Source: Poteriospumella lacustris
Lineage: Eukaryota > Sar > Chrysophyceae > Chromulinales > Dinobryaceae
Assembly (NCBI GenBank): GCA_008000375.1
Contig: SMOI01000119.1
Location: 32,464 to 96,463 of the forward strand
DNA: 64,000 nucleotides
Reading direction: 5' to 3'
The position numbers and the translations under genes are program-made. Positions 42,638 to 55,900 of the stretch are shown piece after piece. The notes beneath the pieces are model-generated. The model did no database searches. It was not told where the DNA came from and worked only from the letters and a program-made list of their open reading frames with translations. How positions within the stretch are numbered: position 1 is the first letter of the stretch; every line of letters begins with the position of its first letter.

Positions 42638-45494
42638 ATGTCCTCCTCGAAAGAGGTGTACAATCAGAGGTTGAACAAACTTCAGGCTGCCCAAGAGAAA
42701 CTCATTCACTTAACAGAACAGCTAGATGCGAGGTCTGAATCCTTTCGACAGCTCACTGAAGGCTATGGAGAGCGGATTAAAAAGAATGGACCGCGTCGTG
42801 TGGCATGGTACATGAAGAGATGGCTGCGTTGCTTCATTGGGATTAAAGATGAAGTCATGGTGCTCATCAGCGGAGAAATCATTCGAAAGTATCACGAATT
42901 ACAGCACAAAGAGTTTCTTCATGATAGAGGGGAAGAAAGTGCTATTTATAAGCGCAGTAAAGTATTGTCGCTGTGTTCTGTCGACGGCATCGATTTCGAG
43001 TACCGAAAAATGGTTGAAAAATACGGCGAGAAAACGGTACGTCGACTTTGGACATGCTCTTTGTACGCCACAAACATCATGCACGTTGTTGCTTAGGCCT
43101 TGACGAGGGTGTTGGATATCCATGAACCACTCGGAGATAAACTGAATAAAATGTCGAAAAAGCTCGATGACATGGCGCCCATCATCCACAGTGCAGTTTC
43201 GTCGTTGTCTCCGACGAAGTGTCAACTAGATATTATGCACTTTGCGGAGAAGTTCCTTATTATCTTTGGTGACGAGACTGTTTTAAATGAGAAGGGTGTC
43301 CGGTTTCGAAATTGCTCTCGCGTTGAAGCTTTGTCAACAGTGATCGAGGACCCCGACGACGCCGCCACGGCACCTGTGATCTCCAAAGTTCCCACGACCA
43401 AGCGAAATCGCCCAGCTTTTGATTTTGGTGACGAAGAGGAATCACCAAAGCCTAAAGTTGCCAAGCCGGTTGATTTCCACATGGATGTTTCCTTGGATGA
43501 TATTAAACGTGCAGCGGGTGTTTCGATTGAGTTGCTCGCCAAGCCTCTCCTCACCGATATTTTAGCCGAAGAAATTGATGATGGTACTAATGGTAAGCTT
43601 CCGATGATCAATATAACCATAGTTGGTTTGTTTCTTCACATCCATTGGTGCTATAGATCCGGACAATGTCCTTCCTGATGGAGGTGTAAGCGGTACGGAG
43701 GGTCAGAAGGACTTTATCTTTCAACGACCTCACCTTTTCCAATCAGCACCGAATACAGAGGTGCTATCTAGAAGAGTCATTCGTTTTCGTCTGTCGACGT
43801 CGCATATGAGCGGTAGTGTGGGATCAACCACCGCTTCTGGAACCGGGTCTACTCTGCACTCTCAGTCGATTCCTGCCGAAGTGCTCATCCCCATTGTTCT
43901 CAATTCGTGCGATATCCTTTTGGAAGAAAAGGAGCGAGTCAAATGGTCGGCAAATGTGTCTGCGTTGGACATTCTCAACGACCTTACCGCATACTTGTGG
44001 TACGGATTGCATCCCTTGCGACCGGAAACCGGTGACCATGACGCTCTCCCCGCGATGATTGCACGTGAGGACCGCCTTCATCGCGCCACTACTTTTTTGC
44101 CGTTCCTGCCCATTGCTGTTCAAATTGAGAATGTTCAATATTTCCTCGGTAAGAATGACGATTGATGATGCGAGTAAATAGCTGCCAGTCATCGGCACTG
44201 CGCTGTGTTGTGTGTTGTGTGTTGTGCAGACGGATGCATTCCACTGCCATCGGAGGAGAAGCCGAAGAAATTCCCCATCATCTGCGAAACGAACCCCGCT
44301 GTCATTGAGCTGTTGCGACGATTACAGCAATGGGTGCTCACACCATCGTCGTCCACCAGTGTACCGTCGACCACCACTGCGGCGGCACCTGAAACGCAGC
44401 ATGACTTGCGTTACCGCCTTACGCACGAACGATGGATGAAACAAGATTTACTGGTGCACAACATCCATGTGATACGGTATGTTGCACAACGATTGCGTGA
44501 AGCCTTTTCTCAGTTTCAACAAGCGACCGATGGATCGCATCGTGTTGTGCCCGTGGTCGAAATCGATTCCTCGATGATGACCCTATCCTTCGATCAACGA
44601 CACGTTTACTCGGTGGAGAAGCTGCAATCGTGGCGAGCCCTGGTGTCCGAAGCCATGGTCATTTTATTCGAAAGCTTCGCCTTGTATCAAGAACATTGCA
44701 TCTGTCTCTATCGACACCCGTTCGCCTGGGTGGCACACAACGACAACCGTCGGCAACAGTGGTGGCCTTTTCAATTGTTCAGTCATGTACGATGCTCCTT
44801 CGGGACAATGGCCAGTTGTCTTTCCATACCGCTTCAAACATCGGCGACGGGAGGGTTTCATCGATCGATTTGGAAGCTACAAACGCTCAGTCTGCAGGAG
44901 GACGCCGGAGCCTTTGGGTACTTGCGTTTCAGCTATTCTGCCATCCTGGAGCGATGGCGTGAGGCAGTTGTCAACTCAGGAGTCATCAATGGTGATGCTA
45001 TCTTCACTGCATTGTGCCGACCCCGTTGCATACCCTCATCAGCAGCCGCTGGTTCACATCTCGTCTCTGCGGAGGAATGGTCGCACTTGTTAAATGGCTG
45101 TCGGACGTTACCGCGGCAATTACTGTCACACGATCCCTGGTTATCATTTTGTGCACAAATGGGGAAGGCATCACCATCTTTTCGACAACTGCGCATTCCG
45201 TCGGCGCATTTGATGGCGTCAACAACGCCGCCATTGGCTTTGCTGGTGTGTTCTCTTGGGGTGGCTGCCTTGATTGATGCTCATCATCCGTCAGAAGCTG
45301 GACAATGTGATGTTCTCATGGAGGAGCAGCTGCTTCGTGAGTTTCCGGATGCTGTTCCAAGTATCTCCGAGTTCTTGTGCAGTCTTTCGAGGGATGGCCA
45401 TGCGCAAGTATCGGTCCGATACAGTGAGAGAGGCCTGAGCACTGCCCATGCTGACTTTCATTCTCATCTCCCGTTGGTTGCATACCGCCTGTAA
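42638..45494 (+). CDS. Unrecognised 883-residue protein
   Basis: Four exons, 42638-43036, 43097-43592, 43657-44148 and 44230-45494, join in phase. All introns are GT-AG and 60-81 bases. Residues 1-230 are predominantly helical (MSSSKEVYNQRLNKLQAAQEK..., ALTRVLDIHEPLGDKLNKMSKKL), then an acidic/basic linker (about 265-290) and a long globular part that reads well as folded protein (QSWRALVSEAMVILFESFAL, LRFSYSAILERWREAVV). No signal peptide or membrane helix is seen. I do not recognise a family, and profile comparison may show a fast-evolving known protein. The last exon is long and open on other frames too, but the in-phase join supports this one. Confidence 0.7.
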
Positions 45495-45881
45495 ATATTG
45501 ATGTGTAAATATTGACGTTTGATTGTATATTTAACGTGAAGGTAGGCAAGAAACGCGGCGAAGAAAGCCAGACAGCCACTGCTTAGCCTTACTTAGGGTC
45601 TGATCTGTTCCATGCGGGAGAGAACCGCGTTCTTGAAACGTTTCTGTACATATAAAATACTTTGTACACTCATATACTTCAGTTGTATAGTGAAATGGTT
45701 CGTACATAATCCGACAGGGGCGGCGCAGTGGCCAGTCGTTCTCTCTCACATCGTCGATGACATTTCTTCCGAGAATATACTCAGGTTTCATTCTCACAAA
45801 CATCTGGCATCCATGCCATTCATTGCTGAGCATTTTAGATCCCATAGTGTCTATTCGTGTCTATTTTGGGTGTTGTTCATC
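45495..45881. other. Intergenic upstream of YchF
   Basis: In-frame ATGs at 45813 and 45879 precede the chosen YchF start. The region otherwise holds the leader and promoter. No other gene is seen. Confidence 0.45.
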
Positions 45882-47191
45882 ATGCTCACTCTTGCGCAGC
45901 GATCTCATGCGTGGCTACGTCGGGCTCCACTGCTGTCGACAGTGATGACGAAGCGGAACTTGGCTATGAAACTCAATTGCGGCATTGTTGGTCTACCCAA
46001 CGTCGGAAAGAGTACCTTATTCAATGCTTTGGTTGGATCAGAAGCGGCTCAGGCTGCCAACTTTCCTTTCTGTACGATCGGTGAGTTCCTCCGTACTCTC
46101 GATAAGCTTGCGACTATCTTTCGGTCAATGTCCCCCCTCTTCGTGCTATAGAACCTAATGTCGGATTGGTCAATGTTCCTGACCCGCGCCTCGAAAAGCT
46201 GGGAGTTGTCAACAAGTCCGAGAAAGTTGTTCCCACTGTGGTGCGTGCAGCTGCCAATACTACGCGATAACACAGCATCTCACACAGTGTGTTGCCTTTA
46301 TAGATTGAGTTCGTCGATATCGCTGGAATTGTTAAAGGAGCCTCCGAAGGAGCTGGTCTTGGCAACAAGTTCTTGGCCAACATTCGCCAAACGGATGCGA
46401 TTGTGCAAGTCGTTCGATGCTTCGTTGACGACGACATTATTCATGTCGACGGTTCCGTCGATCCCGTTCGAGACATCGAAGTGATCAGCTTGGAACTTAT
46501 CTTAGCAGATATGGCTCAGATTGAGAAGAAGATTGAAAAGGCGCGCAAGGATAAGCGCACCACCCCAGTTGAGCTCAGTGCCTTGGAGAAAGTCAATACG
46601 GCGTTGTTAGCGGGCAAGCCTGCCCGATTTGCGGGTCTAACAGCGGAAGAGCTTGCTTCTGTGAAATCTCTTATGCTTTTAACCATGAAGCCAGTCATTT
46701 ATGCCGCCAATGTGGCTGATTCTGATTTGGCGGAAGGAAACGATATGTCCAAGAAGGTTTTCGAGCACGCGCAAAGCGAAGGAACACGCGCTGTCTTGGT
46801 GTCGGCACAGGTTGAGTCTGAATTGGCGGGTCTTAATGAAGCAGATCGTCAAGACTTCCTTGCTGCATTGAATGTGAGTGAAGAAAACTGTGGTTTGAAC
46901 GCGCTGGTCCGTGTAGCCTACGATACGCTTGGCTTGCAAACGTACTTCACATCGGGTCCTACGGAGACACGCGCCTGGACTATTCTCAAGGGTAGTACCG
47001 CACCTCAAGCAGCGGGTGTCATTCATTCCGATTTCGAGCGTGGATTTATTCGTGCGGAAACCATATCGTGCCAAGATTTGTTGCGATTAGGCAGTGAGAA
47101 AGCGGTCAAGGAAGCAGGTCTCTTGCGTTCAGAAGGGAAGGAGTATATTATGCAAGAAGGAGATGTCGTGCTTTTCCGATTTAATGTATAG
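45882..47191 (+). CDS. ychF: YchF/OLA1-family ATPase, bacterial/organellar type
   Basis: Three exons, 45882-46080, 46152-46240 and 46304-47191, join in phase and give 391 residues. YchF is an ATP-preferring member of the Obg-related P-loop family that associates with ribosomes. Landmarks are [36 protein letters not shown] and the TGS-domain end [15 protein letters not shown]. The C-terminus ([36 protein letters not shown]) is closer to bacterial YchF than to cytosolic OLA1, which has a different TGS end. The first ~33 residues before KLNCGIVG are basic, Ser/Leu/Ala-rich and lack acids ([18 protein letters not shown]), a good mitochondrial presequence. It is therefore probably the organelle copy. 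The position of the ATG (45882) depends on that reading. Confidence 0.92.
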
Positions 47192-47590
47192 AACTTGTAA
47201 GGTGGTTAATTGCTGAAAGGTTAAGAACTGTACCTACGGTGGTGGTCACTCAAACTGTGTACCATCAGGGCCTGGGGTCGTGGCATTGATCAACGGTATC
47301 ACGCAATGGACAATACAAAGTCATGTTTGACAATTGGACCCATCTGGCGGTGTTGATGCCAGACGTAGACGCGGCGTAGACGCGTAGGGGGAGGGGGGGG
47401 GGCGACAGGTTGACGGGTGGACAGGTAGTCCGCACCTCCAGTTCCCCGCAGGTGGCGCATATCTCTTACCGCGGCTATGGTGGCGCAAACGACACACGAC
47501 TCGCACTTGTAAAACACTGTTCGTAACCTCCCATTCATCCATCCACGACTCCTCCTCTTCCTCACAGTTATACACGGCGGTGTGGTGTTA
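47192..47590. other. Intergenic between converging YchF and RPC3 genes
   Basis: It contains a G-rich run at 47387-47403. Frames are short; nothing else is seen. Confidence 0.5.
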
Positions 47591-49611
47591 TTACAGGGTT
47601 TGTTCCAGCACGACGAGGGTTTGATCGAGTTGTTGTTCGGCGAAGTTCAACAACTCGATACGGTATTGATGCTGGCGATGCACGATCTCGTCTTCTTTGC
47701 TCAAGAGAATGGGTGTTTGGAACACGGAGATCTCTTGTTGTCGTCGAATGAGCAAGCTGAACAAAGCCTTGTAGCAATGCTCCGCGACGACGTGTGACAG
47801 CTTCGTCTGGTCGACGTACCAGAAAAACGCACTCGACGACGCCGAGAAATCGGATCGTTTGCTGAGCTCTTGGTACGAGACCCACCCATTCAAAAACAAC
47901 GCGTACAATCGTTCACGTGTCTCTCGCGCGGGTAAAATCGCACGATCCGTGATCACTTGTTGTTCGAGATACGGATTCCGCATGAGCAATTCCAAGATGC
48001 GGGCACTTTGCTGACCAAAGCGACCAATCGCGATGGAATGCACCGTCCGCCGTCGTACCGCCGCGAAGATACCTTCGTAATTGATCACGTAGCGACTGTG
48101 CACGTCGTTTTTCTCCTGTTGCTCCAGTGTCCCCGCCTATAGCCAATCCATTATGTGTTGTGGTGTGTTGTGTGTGTGTGTGTCAGTGAGGTGAGAGACA
48201 GGCTCGTGCAGACACAGCAGCTCGTCGCTTACCTTGAGAATCGCCTTGATCGACGAGTGCCGCATCACCTCCAACACGTCACGTAACGTCGCAAAATCGG
48301 TCGGAATCGTGGCCGCGCCGGAGGATGTAGAAGCTTGGTGCTCCTTCAGCGATTGCTGCAGCTCAAACAAGGAAAAGGTCATCGACCGAGGAGCATGCGC
48401 GTCGACTTCCTGTTGAATCGACTGCTTCAACACGACCTTGGCGATGACTTCGGCCAAGCCACCACATTGCTCTTGAATGAATTCGACGCAGACTTTGTGC
48501 TTCTGGATCTTCAAGAACTGTTCGACGCCGACTTTCCAACGAGAATCGGGGTTGACGACGCTGTCGGAGAGCATCGGCGTAGCCACCTCGGGCCCCGACC
48601 CCGTCGCTGACGTCGCTCCATGACCAATGCCACTGGAGACCGCTGCGGCAGCTGCGGCTGTACCACGAACGATGCGTCGTTTCTTCGCTGCGGGCGCAGA
48701 TTCATCGATCGCCGCTGGAATGGCGGTGGGAGCCGCGGCAGGTTGACTGGCCGCCGCTGCCGCTGCGCGCAGTTCCGCGGGCAGGAAGCTCGTCGCGTCG
48801 GAGGTAGCCGCCGCGCCGGTTGCTTTACGACCACGCTTCACTGGTCCTTTCTTACCATCAGCCGAAAGAGCGGCGGCAGCCGCAGCGACGGCAGCAGACG
48901 ACGACGCAGAGCCGGCACCCGCATTGATCGCCAAAATGGAATTGACGGTGCGCGCCGCCGCAGAAATGGTTTGAAACGCCTGCGCTTGGCTTCTTGTTTT
49001 CACCTCCAATGGAGGATGTAAGATGACGAAACGATCCTGCACGAGCTTGTTGAACGTGAGTTTCAGCTCTTCCTCGTCGGCGTTGACGCGGGGGTCGAGC
49101 AGCATCGTCGAAATGAGCTGGGTGATCGTCATGCTGCCGTGGACCATCAAGTTCTCCACCAAGATTTCCGCGACGTGGCTGTAGTGACTACTGGTGTACT
49201 GCAACATTTGGCCATATTTAAGCCGACGAATGACACTGATCAGGTCGACGCGGTACACCAGCCCCGACATCTCAATCTTCGAGAACGACGTCGCCTGCGA
49301 AACATCTTCGGGGAGCACTTCGGTGATGACCAAATGATGCTTGATCAGAATCAACAGCGATTGACGAAGCTTCTTGATGGGAATTTTCTCGTCTTCGCCA
49401 CAGGACAAAACCAACGTACGCTGCAGGGCACGAAAGGTGCACTCTTCTGTGTCGATAATTCCCTGTGCTACCGTCTACAGAGCAATAAAACAGGCATTCA
49501 CATCAGTATATACATGATCAAGATCTAGCAGATTGGTTCGATAGGTCTTACCGCTACCACCGCACCAAAAGTATCCCGAATAATCTCCAAGGCCAATGTT
49601 CGCTTGCTCAT
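47591..49611 (-). CDS. POLR3C: RNA polymerase III subunit RPC3 (C62/C82)
   Basis: Three exons, 49611-49552, 49474-48233 and 48136-47591, join in phase 0 and give 615 residues. RPC3 belongs to the RPC3-RPC6-RPC7 subcomplex for Pol III initiation. The N-terminus (MSKRTLALEIIRDTFGAVVA then GIIDTEECTFRALQRTLVL) forms the first winged helix. KIPIKKLRQSLLILIKHHLV and YGQMLQYTSSHYSHVAEILV match the next wings. The C-terminus (HSRYVINYEGIFAAVRRRTV, DRAILPARETRERLY) and the final coiled coil (FAEQQLDQTLVVLEQTL) complete the family layout. A long Ala/Ser-rich insertion with a KRGRK and a KKRRIVRG basic stretch (about 48600-48960) is extra compared with the human protein (534 residues). Confidence 0.93.
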
Positions 49612-50150
49612 CGTCTGTTCTGTTCCCTGTCGCTTCACCAACTAACAATCCCCTTTTTTGTGAACTACTTCGGCTACAGCTGTGTGAAGGAAGACCCTTT
49701 TGAAGCTGTTTAGCTTTTGTTGTGGTGCTTGTCTCCGGTTTCCTCGCGATCATTGATGCATTGATGATCATGGTGACCGTGACGATGATGAGTGAGCAGA
49801 CCAGTGCCCCCAAAATGACTCTGCGCGTCTGTGTACGTCTGTGCACACGATCGATGGTGCGCCACGACGACGACGATCCTCTGCTCTGCGCAAGTGCACA
49901 CAGGTCGCACGTCGCACGTCGCAGCTTCTAGAGCCGTTTGATTGATTCCCGATCTCTGGTTTGTATCCAACCGACCACGTCCATTCGTCGTTGGTTTTGC
50001 GAAAGGAAAAAAAAAAAAGAAGATCTGCACAGCTGCTGGTACAATAACAAAACGGGTGATAGATATCAAATTGTTCTGTAGAAGCTCTATTTGATTTCGC
50101 TCAGTATATTCGCATTCGTTAGTTCAACTACGTATTCCTAACAAGACAAG
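49612..50150. other. Divergent promoter region of RPC3 and MTHFR
   Basis: It contains an A12 run near 50008-50019. Short frames on both strands carry no family signal. Confidence 0.5.
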
Positions 50151-52071
50151 ATGAAAATCACGGATAAGTTGAAGGAAGGTCTCATTGAACCTTATTTCTC
50201 GTTTGAATATTTCCCTCCCAAGACGGAAGCGGGTGTGGAGAACTTGTATATGAGAATGGATCGTATGACGTCCTTGCAGCCGCTGTTCGTTGATGTGACG
50301 TGGGGTGCCGGTGGTTGCACCAAGGAGCTCACCATGGCTATTTGCGAGTATTCGCAGACGTACTTTGGCGTGGATGCGTTGATGCATTTGACCTGCACCA
50401 ACTTGACGGTGGAGGAAATCAAGCAAACGCTGAAGACGGCACGTGACATGGGTATTCAGAACATCCTAGCGCTTCGCGGAGATCCAGCCAAGGGTTCCAT
50501 TTCCTGGGAACCATATCCTGGAGGTTGCGAAAACGCTATCGATTTGGTGAAGCTCATTCGCAAGGAACACGGTGATTACTTTTGCATCGGCGTGGTGGGG
50601 TTCCCCGAAGGTCATCCCTACAGCACCGGCGATGTAGACCGTGACGTACAGCATCTCAAGCAAAAGATTGACGCGGGCGCTGATTTCATCCTCACACAGT
50701 TCTTCTATGACTCCTCGGTGTTCTTGTCCTTCCGTGATCGATGTGTCGCGGAGGGCATCACGTGCCCGATCATCCCGGGCATGATGCCCCTGCAGAGCTA
50801 CTCGTCGTTCTATCGCATGACCAAGTTCTGTAAAACCAAGGTCCCCACTCAAATCTGGGTGGATTTGGAGCCTATCCGTGACGACGATGAACAAGTGAAG
50901 ATGTACGGTGTCAAGTTGTGCACGGAGATGTGCAAGACGCTGCAAGAACACGGCATCAAGGGCTTCCACTTCTACACGTTGAACTTGGAACAATCCGTGA
51001 CGATGGTACTCAACAGCTTGGGTGTACAAGACTCGTTGCCGTTGCGTAGAACTTTTCCCTGGCGAGGATCCCGTGCGAACCTCAAGGGCATGGCGGAAGA
51101 GGTGCGTCCGATCAACTGGGCCAATCGCCCCAAATCGTATATCAAACGTACCGTCCACTGGGACGAGTTCCCCAACGGTCGGTGGGGTGACAATCGTTCG
51201 CCCGCCTATGGCGATCTGTCGGATTCCCATTTCTTCCGCCCGGTCGAAGGCAAGAAAGAGGATTTGCGTGCGCTTTGGGGAGAAGCCCCGATCGTGCCCG
51301 GCGATGTCAACGAAGTCTTCGCCTTGTACATCGAGGGCAAGATCCCCATTATCCCCTGGTGTGAATCGGCGTTGCAAGCCGAAACCTCTGCCATTTCCAA
51401 TCCCTTGTCACGTATCAATCGCTCAGGATTCTTGACGATCAATTCGCAGCCGGCGGTCAACGGAGAACGTTCCGATCACCCGGTCTACGGTTGGGGTGGC
51501 CCCGCCGGACGGGTCTATCAAAAGGCCTACATCGAGTTCTTCTGTTCGCCACACCATTTGCAGAAAATCATGCAATTGATTGGTCATTACCCCTCGTTGA
51601 CCTTCCATGCCGTCGATGCGCATGGGCTGGAACACAACTCGGGCGTCAAGAAGGGCGTCATGGCGTTGACCTGGGGCTGTTTCCCCAACAAAGAGATCTT
51701 GCAACCCACCGTCTACGACCATGATTCGTTCTTGGTGTGGAGCAAGGAAGTCTTTCAATTGTGGACACGTTCCTGGGCCTCGTTGTACGAAGATGACTCG
51801 GAATCGGCGGATTTGTTGTACAATGTAAGTCGGTCGCGTTGCGTTGGTCGGTCGCGTTGTGACTAACCACGTGCTGTTCTCTCTTCTCTCTTGTCTCTTG
51901 CCCCTTGTCTCTTCCCCCATGTAGATCCACGACACGTATTTCCTGGTCGCCCTGATCGACAACGACTACTTCGAGTCGCACATCTTCGAGTTCTTCGACG
52001 AGGTCATCGAGAGTCTCACGGCGGCGTCGACGCCGCGGGACAACAACAGCGTCGACGGGCTCACCATCTAA
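50151..52071 (+). CDS. MTHFR: Methylenetetrahydrofolate reductase (eukaryotic two-domain type)
   Basis: Two exons, 50151-51824 and 51925-52071, join in phase 0 and give 606 residues. The enzyme reduces 5,10-methylene-THF to 5-methyl-THF for methionine synthesis. The FAD-binding barrel fills residues 1-300: FSFEYFPPKTEAG (the catalytic Glu lies in this segment), DVTWGAGG, ILALRGDPAKG and QFFYDSSVF. The C-terminal half is the eukaryotic regulatory domain that binds S-adenosylmethionine (VYGWGGPAGRVYQKAYIEFF, ALTWGCFPNKEILQPTVYD). The short second exon completes the conserved end LYNIHDTYFLVALIDNDYF. The long Ser-rich N-terminal extension of human MTHFR is missing. Codon use becomes more GC-rich in exon 2. 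Confidence 0.97.
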
Positions 52072-52911
52072 ACCGTTTCTCTCGCGTTCTCTCTCGCTCT
52101 CTCTGTCTCATATACAACACATGTATATGTGCAGTTGTTTGCTCTCCTCGTCAGTCTCTGTTCGGAAGCCCTTTCCACACGCCCCCCACCCCTCGCCCCT
52201 CACTCAGCTCTTTAACTCGCATCGATGTCTCTGTCTCTGTCTCTCTCTCTCTCTGTCTCTGCCACCCGCTGTCTCTCAGTGGTCGTTGTGCTTGTTATTC
52301 TTCTTCTTGTTTCTGTGGCTGTGGTCTTCATTTGCTTTTGATTTGCTGTGTCGCCGCTGTGTCGCGGTGGTCGTTCTCGATACCCTCTTCGTTTAATTTC
52401 ACCGCTTCTTGTCTCTCTCGCTCACACCACCGCCCACAGCGCCAGCGTTTCTTATCTCCCCCCCTCTCCACCACCTTCTCCTTCTCCTCCCTCGGGGACG
52501 CAGCACACAGTCTTCACTGTCTACCCACCACCCGACAAACCGTCGCCTCGGCCGCCCTTGTGGCTATTCGGTCGTTTGTTGTGTTATGTTCCTCGTCGCA
52601 TAGATCTAGACACGGCCCCCATCTCCCTTCCCCTGCCCCTCTCACACCACACACCGACCTCTCCCACACACACTCACTCACCTCTCACCGGGTGCCGCTA
52701 TGAACCGCTCCACGAATTAAATATGCTTAATAATACAAACCAAAACGACTCTCCGCCGGTCTCAGCGGACAACACAACAACAACATCTCCAACGGGACGG
52801 GGGATTGGGGGACACATCAAAACAGAAACGAAACGAACAAGAAAATGAAAATGAAACGGGCCACGCGGAACGGACACTCTCCCGAGGCCGAGGCCGAGGC
52901 CGCCGGGCGCC
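52072..52911. other. Intergenic, pyrimidine-rich, between converging genes
   Basis: CT-rich simple sequence (about 52080-52270) and repeated CTCACACCACC-type blocks occur. Open frames come from the CT repeats. No gene is supported. Confidence 0.55.
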
Positions 52912-55900
52912 TCACCGCGACAGATGCACGTTCTCCACAAAGGCCGACTTGCTCAACGAACTCTTCGTCGGCAAATGAAACGACGCCGCTGACGCGGCGG
53001 AGGACAACCGACTGAGTCGTGGGTGCAGCAGCGCGGTCGCGCCCGCCGTCGCCGCGGGGACCCACACGCCGCGTCGGGTCGGGGACAAGTCGCTGTCACG
53101 ACCACCACTGCCGATGGATTCACCACCGGTAGACGATCGCAGCACATCGCGCTGGCTACCCGTGCGCTTTGGGGGCGACGGGGACGGTGACCCTCGCCGC
53201 GGTGACACCGGCGACACCGCCGCGACGTGGACGTGGGCAGCAGCAGCGGCGGCGGCAGCGGCGGTGGCGGCGCTGCTCCGATGCTCGGACGACGGCGACA
53301 AGGCGAGCGCGGCATCACCAACACCGACGGTGTTGCCGTCTTTGTCCTTGATCTTGCCGATGAACGACGACGTCGGGCGCATGTACGGTCGGTGCTCGAT
53401 GGGCGACGTCACCGTCGACGAGCCGCCGGCCGTGGCGACGCTGCTGACCCGCGAATGGGCAGAGGCCGAGCGCGAACGTGGATCCTCCGCGTGATGCGCA
53501 CGGTCGCCACTACCGCTGCGGTGTCGATCCGCCGGGCGACCGGCGCGTTCGTCGATCGACGCCGAGGACGGCGCCCGTTTCAGTTTCTTCGCTTTCTTCG
53601 TCGACGACGTTTTCGTCGACGGCTTCTTCGCTGCCGCTGCCGCTGTTGTCTTCTTCGACGCCTTCTTTGTGCGCTTCCTCATCGCTGACGAGGACGACGA
53701 GGACGAGGACGTGGACGAGGACGACGAGAGCGACACGCCGCTGTGCGAGCCGTCGTCGTCATCATGGTGGTGGTGGTGGCGGTGCGCCGACGACGGTCGA
53801 TGGCCACCGCGACTCGCGTCGCGGGCATCGTAGCCGTGTGGTTGCCCATGCGATGCATGCGACGCGTGTTGTGTGTGGGGTGGCGGTGGTGGCGGCTGCT
53901 GCTGGTGCAAGTGGTGGCGGTGGTGGTGGTCGGGCATGACGACGACGGCGGCGGTGGCCTTTTTCTTCGTCGCCGCCGCTGTCGAAGGGGACGACGATGA
54001 GGCGGTGGCGGCGGCTTTGCGGGCGGCCATCGCCGTCGTGGTGGACGACGGCGGCGTCGTTGATGACGTCGTTTTCGTCTTCGACGAGGGCGTCACGTGG
54101 CGGTCGGCGCTGGGCGAGCGCGTCGACGTCTTGCCACCCGGCGGCGCAGGGGGCAGCGGTGTGACCGGCGAACGACTCGAATGCGCCACGTGCGATGCGT
54201 GCAACGCGTGCGACGGAGGAAGCGGTGGATGCGATGGCGACGGTCCGCCGGGCACGTGCAAGACGCGGCCTTTCAGCGCCGACTTCAGCACCGGTGGGGA
54301 CGCTTGGGACGCACTACCTCGCGCGGAGACCGCGGGGGTGGGGTGGTGGGGTTGGCTGTGACTGTGACTGTGATGGCCCGCGTGGGCAGCGGTAGTAGCG
54401 GCGGGGGCCGCGGCGGTGGGTTTCTTCTTCGGCGAAATGGTGACGCTGATGGCGGGTGACACGGGGCTGTGGCTGCTGCGGCTTTTCTTCTTCGCCGCGA
54501 CCGCGGCAGTGGCCGCGACGTCGTCGTGGCCGCCGCCGCTGTGACTCTTCCGCGTCTTCTTCTTCGCTGCCACCTTCGCCTCTTTCGCCGCGTCCTTCAC
54601 CGTGTCCTTTCTGGTGGCTTTCTTCACCCGACGCTGCGACGATGCCCCGCCGTGGTGGCGATGGTGATGGCCGCCGTGGTCGTCGTACTCGTCGGTGGAG
54701 CGGAAGATGTCGTCGGCGCTCTCCACCTCGTAGACGCCGTCCTCGTCGCCCGACTCGTCGTCATCGTCGTCGTCGTCGGACCCGTCGACGAAGCTGCTCT
54801 CCGAGACGGCGGTATCGGATTCCGACGAGCTACGCGCCCGGCCGACGACGTGGGCGTGGTGGTGGCCATGGTGATGGGCGGCCGCGTCGGGCGAGAACAC
54901 GTGGACGTCTTCCACGTCGCGGAAGTTCACCGACGAGTTCGATCGACGCGGTGACGGTGACGCATCGTGGCCGGTGGTGGGCAGTTTCGATTTGGACGGC
55001 GATTTGGACAGGCTACGAGCTGCTGGCGGCGGGTCGTGGCGTGTGTGCGACGATGAGTGGTGGCCGTGCTGCTGCTGGTGGTGGTGCTGGTGGCTGGGAG
55101 GGACGCCAGTGTCGATGCTCAGGCCGCTGCCCACCCGACTGGGGCTACGTGTGGGCATCGACGTCAGCTGCTCGCGACTGGGCGATTTGGACAGTTTCTC
55201 TCGGCTGGGGCTGCGGCCCAGTGTCGCCGCCGCCGCGCTGCCGCCGTTGGTCACGTCGCGACTGCTTGAGCGGTGCAGCAGGGTCGCGTCCACCCCCTCT
55301 GACGAGGCCAACAGATTCTCACGGCTACTCGCACGCTTCAAGCTGCTGCTGATCGTTTCAGAGCCATGTAATCGCTCGTGACTCGGTGAGCGAACGAGGG
55401 CGGCTGCCGCGGACGACGACGACGACGCGCGGGGTGACAACGACGCTGCCTCGTGACCCGTACGACGCGTGCTACGGTCATAACGTTGCTCCAAATGCGA
55501 CACTTGATTCAACGATTCCGCATGAGTCAACCGCAACTGCAAACTGCGTACCAACTGCTTCGTCTCGGCCAATTCTTGTTTCACGAGGTGCTCTTTGTCG
55601 TTCAACTGTTGCCGTAGGCGATACAACTCGTCGTCTTTCTGCCGAATCTCGTCTAAATAACGAGTTCGATTCGCATCCACCGACTGCTGTTGCATTTCTT
55701 GTTGCAAGGCTGCAATCGTTTGAATCGACACTTTGCTTTCCCGTTCCATACTCGTCAATTGGAACCGCAGCGAGTTGACTTCGTGTTGCAAGCGATCGAT
55801 GGTGCTCGCTTTGCTCCCATCGACATCTAACAGCCGATCTCGTTCTAATTCATATTCACGGACTTGTGCGGAACGAAACTGTAGTTTGCCGTCCATGTCT

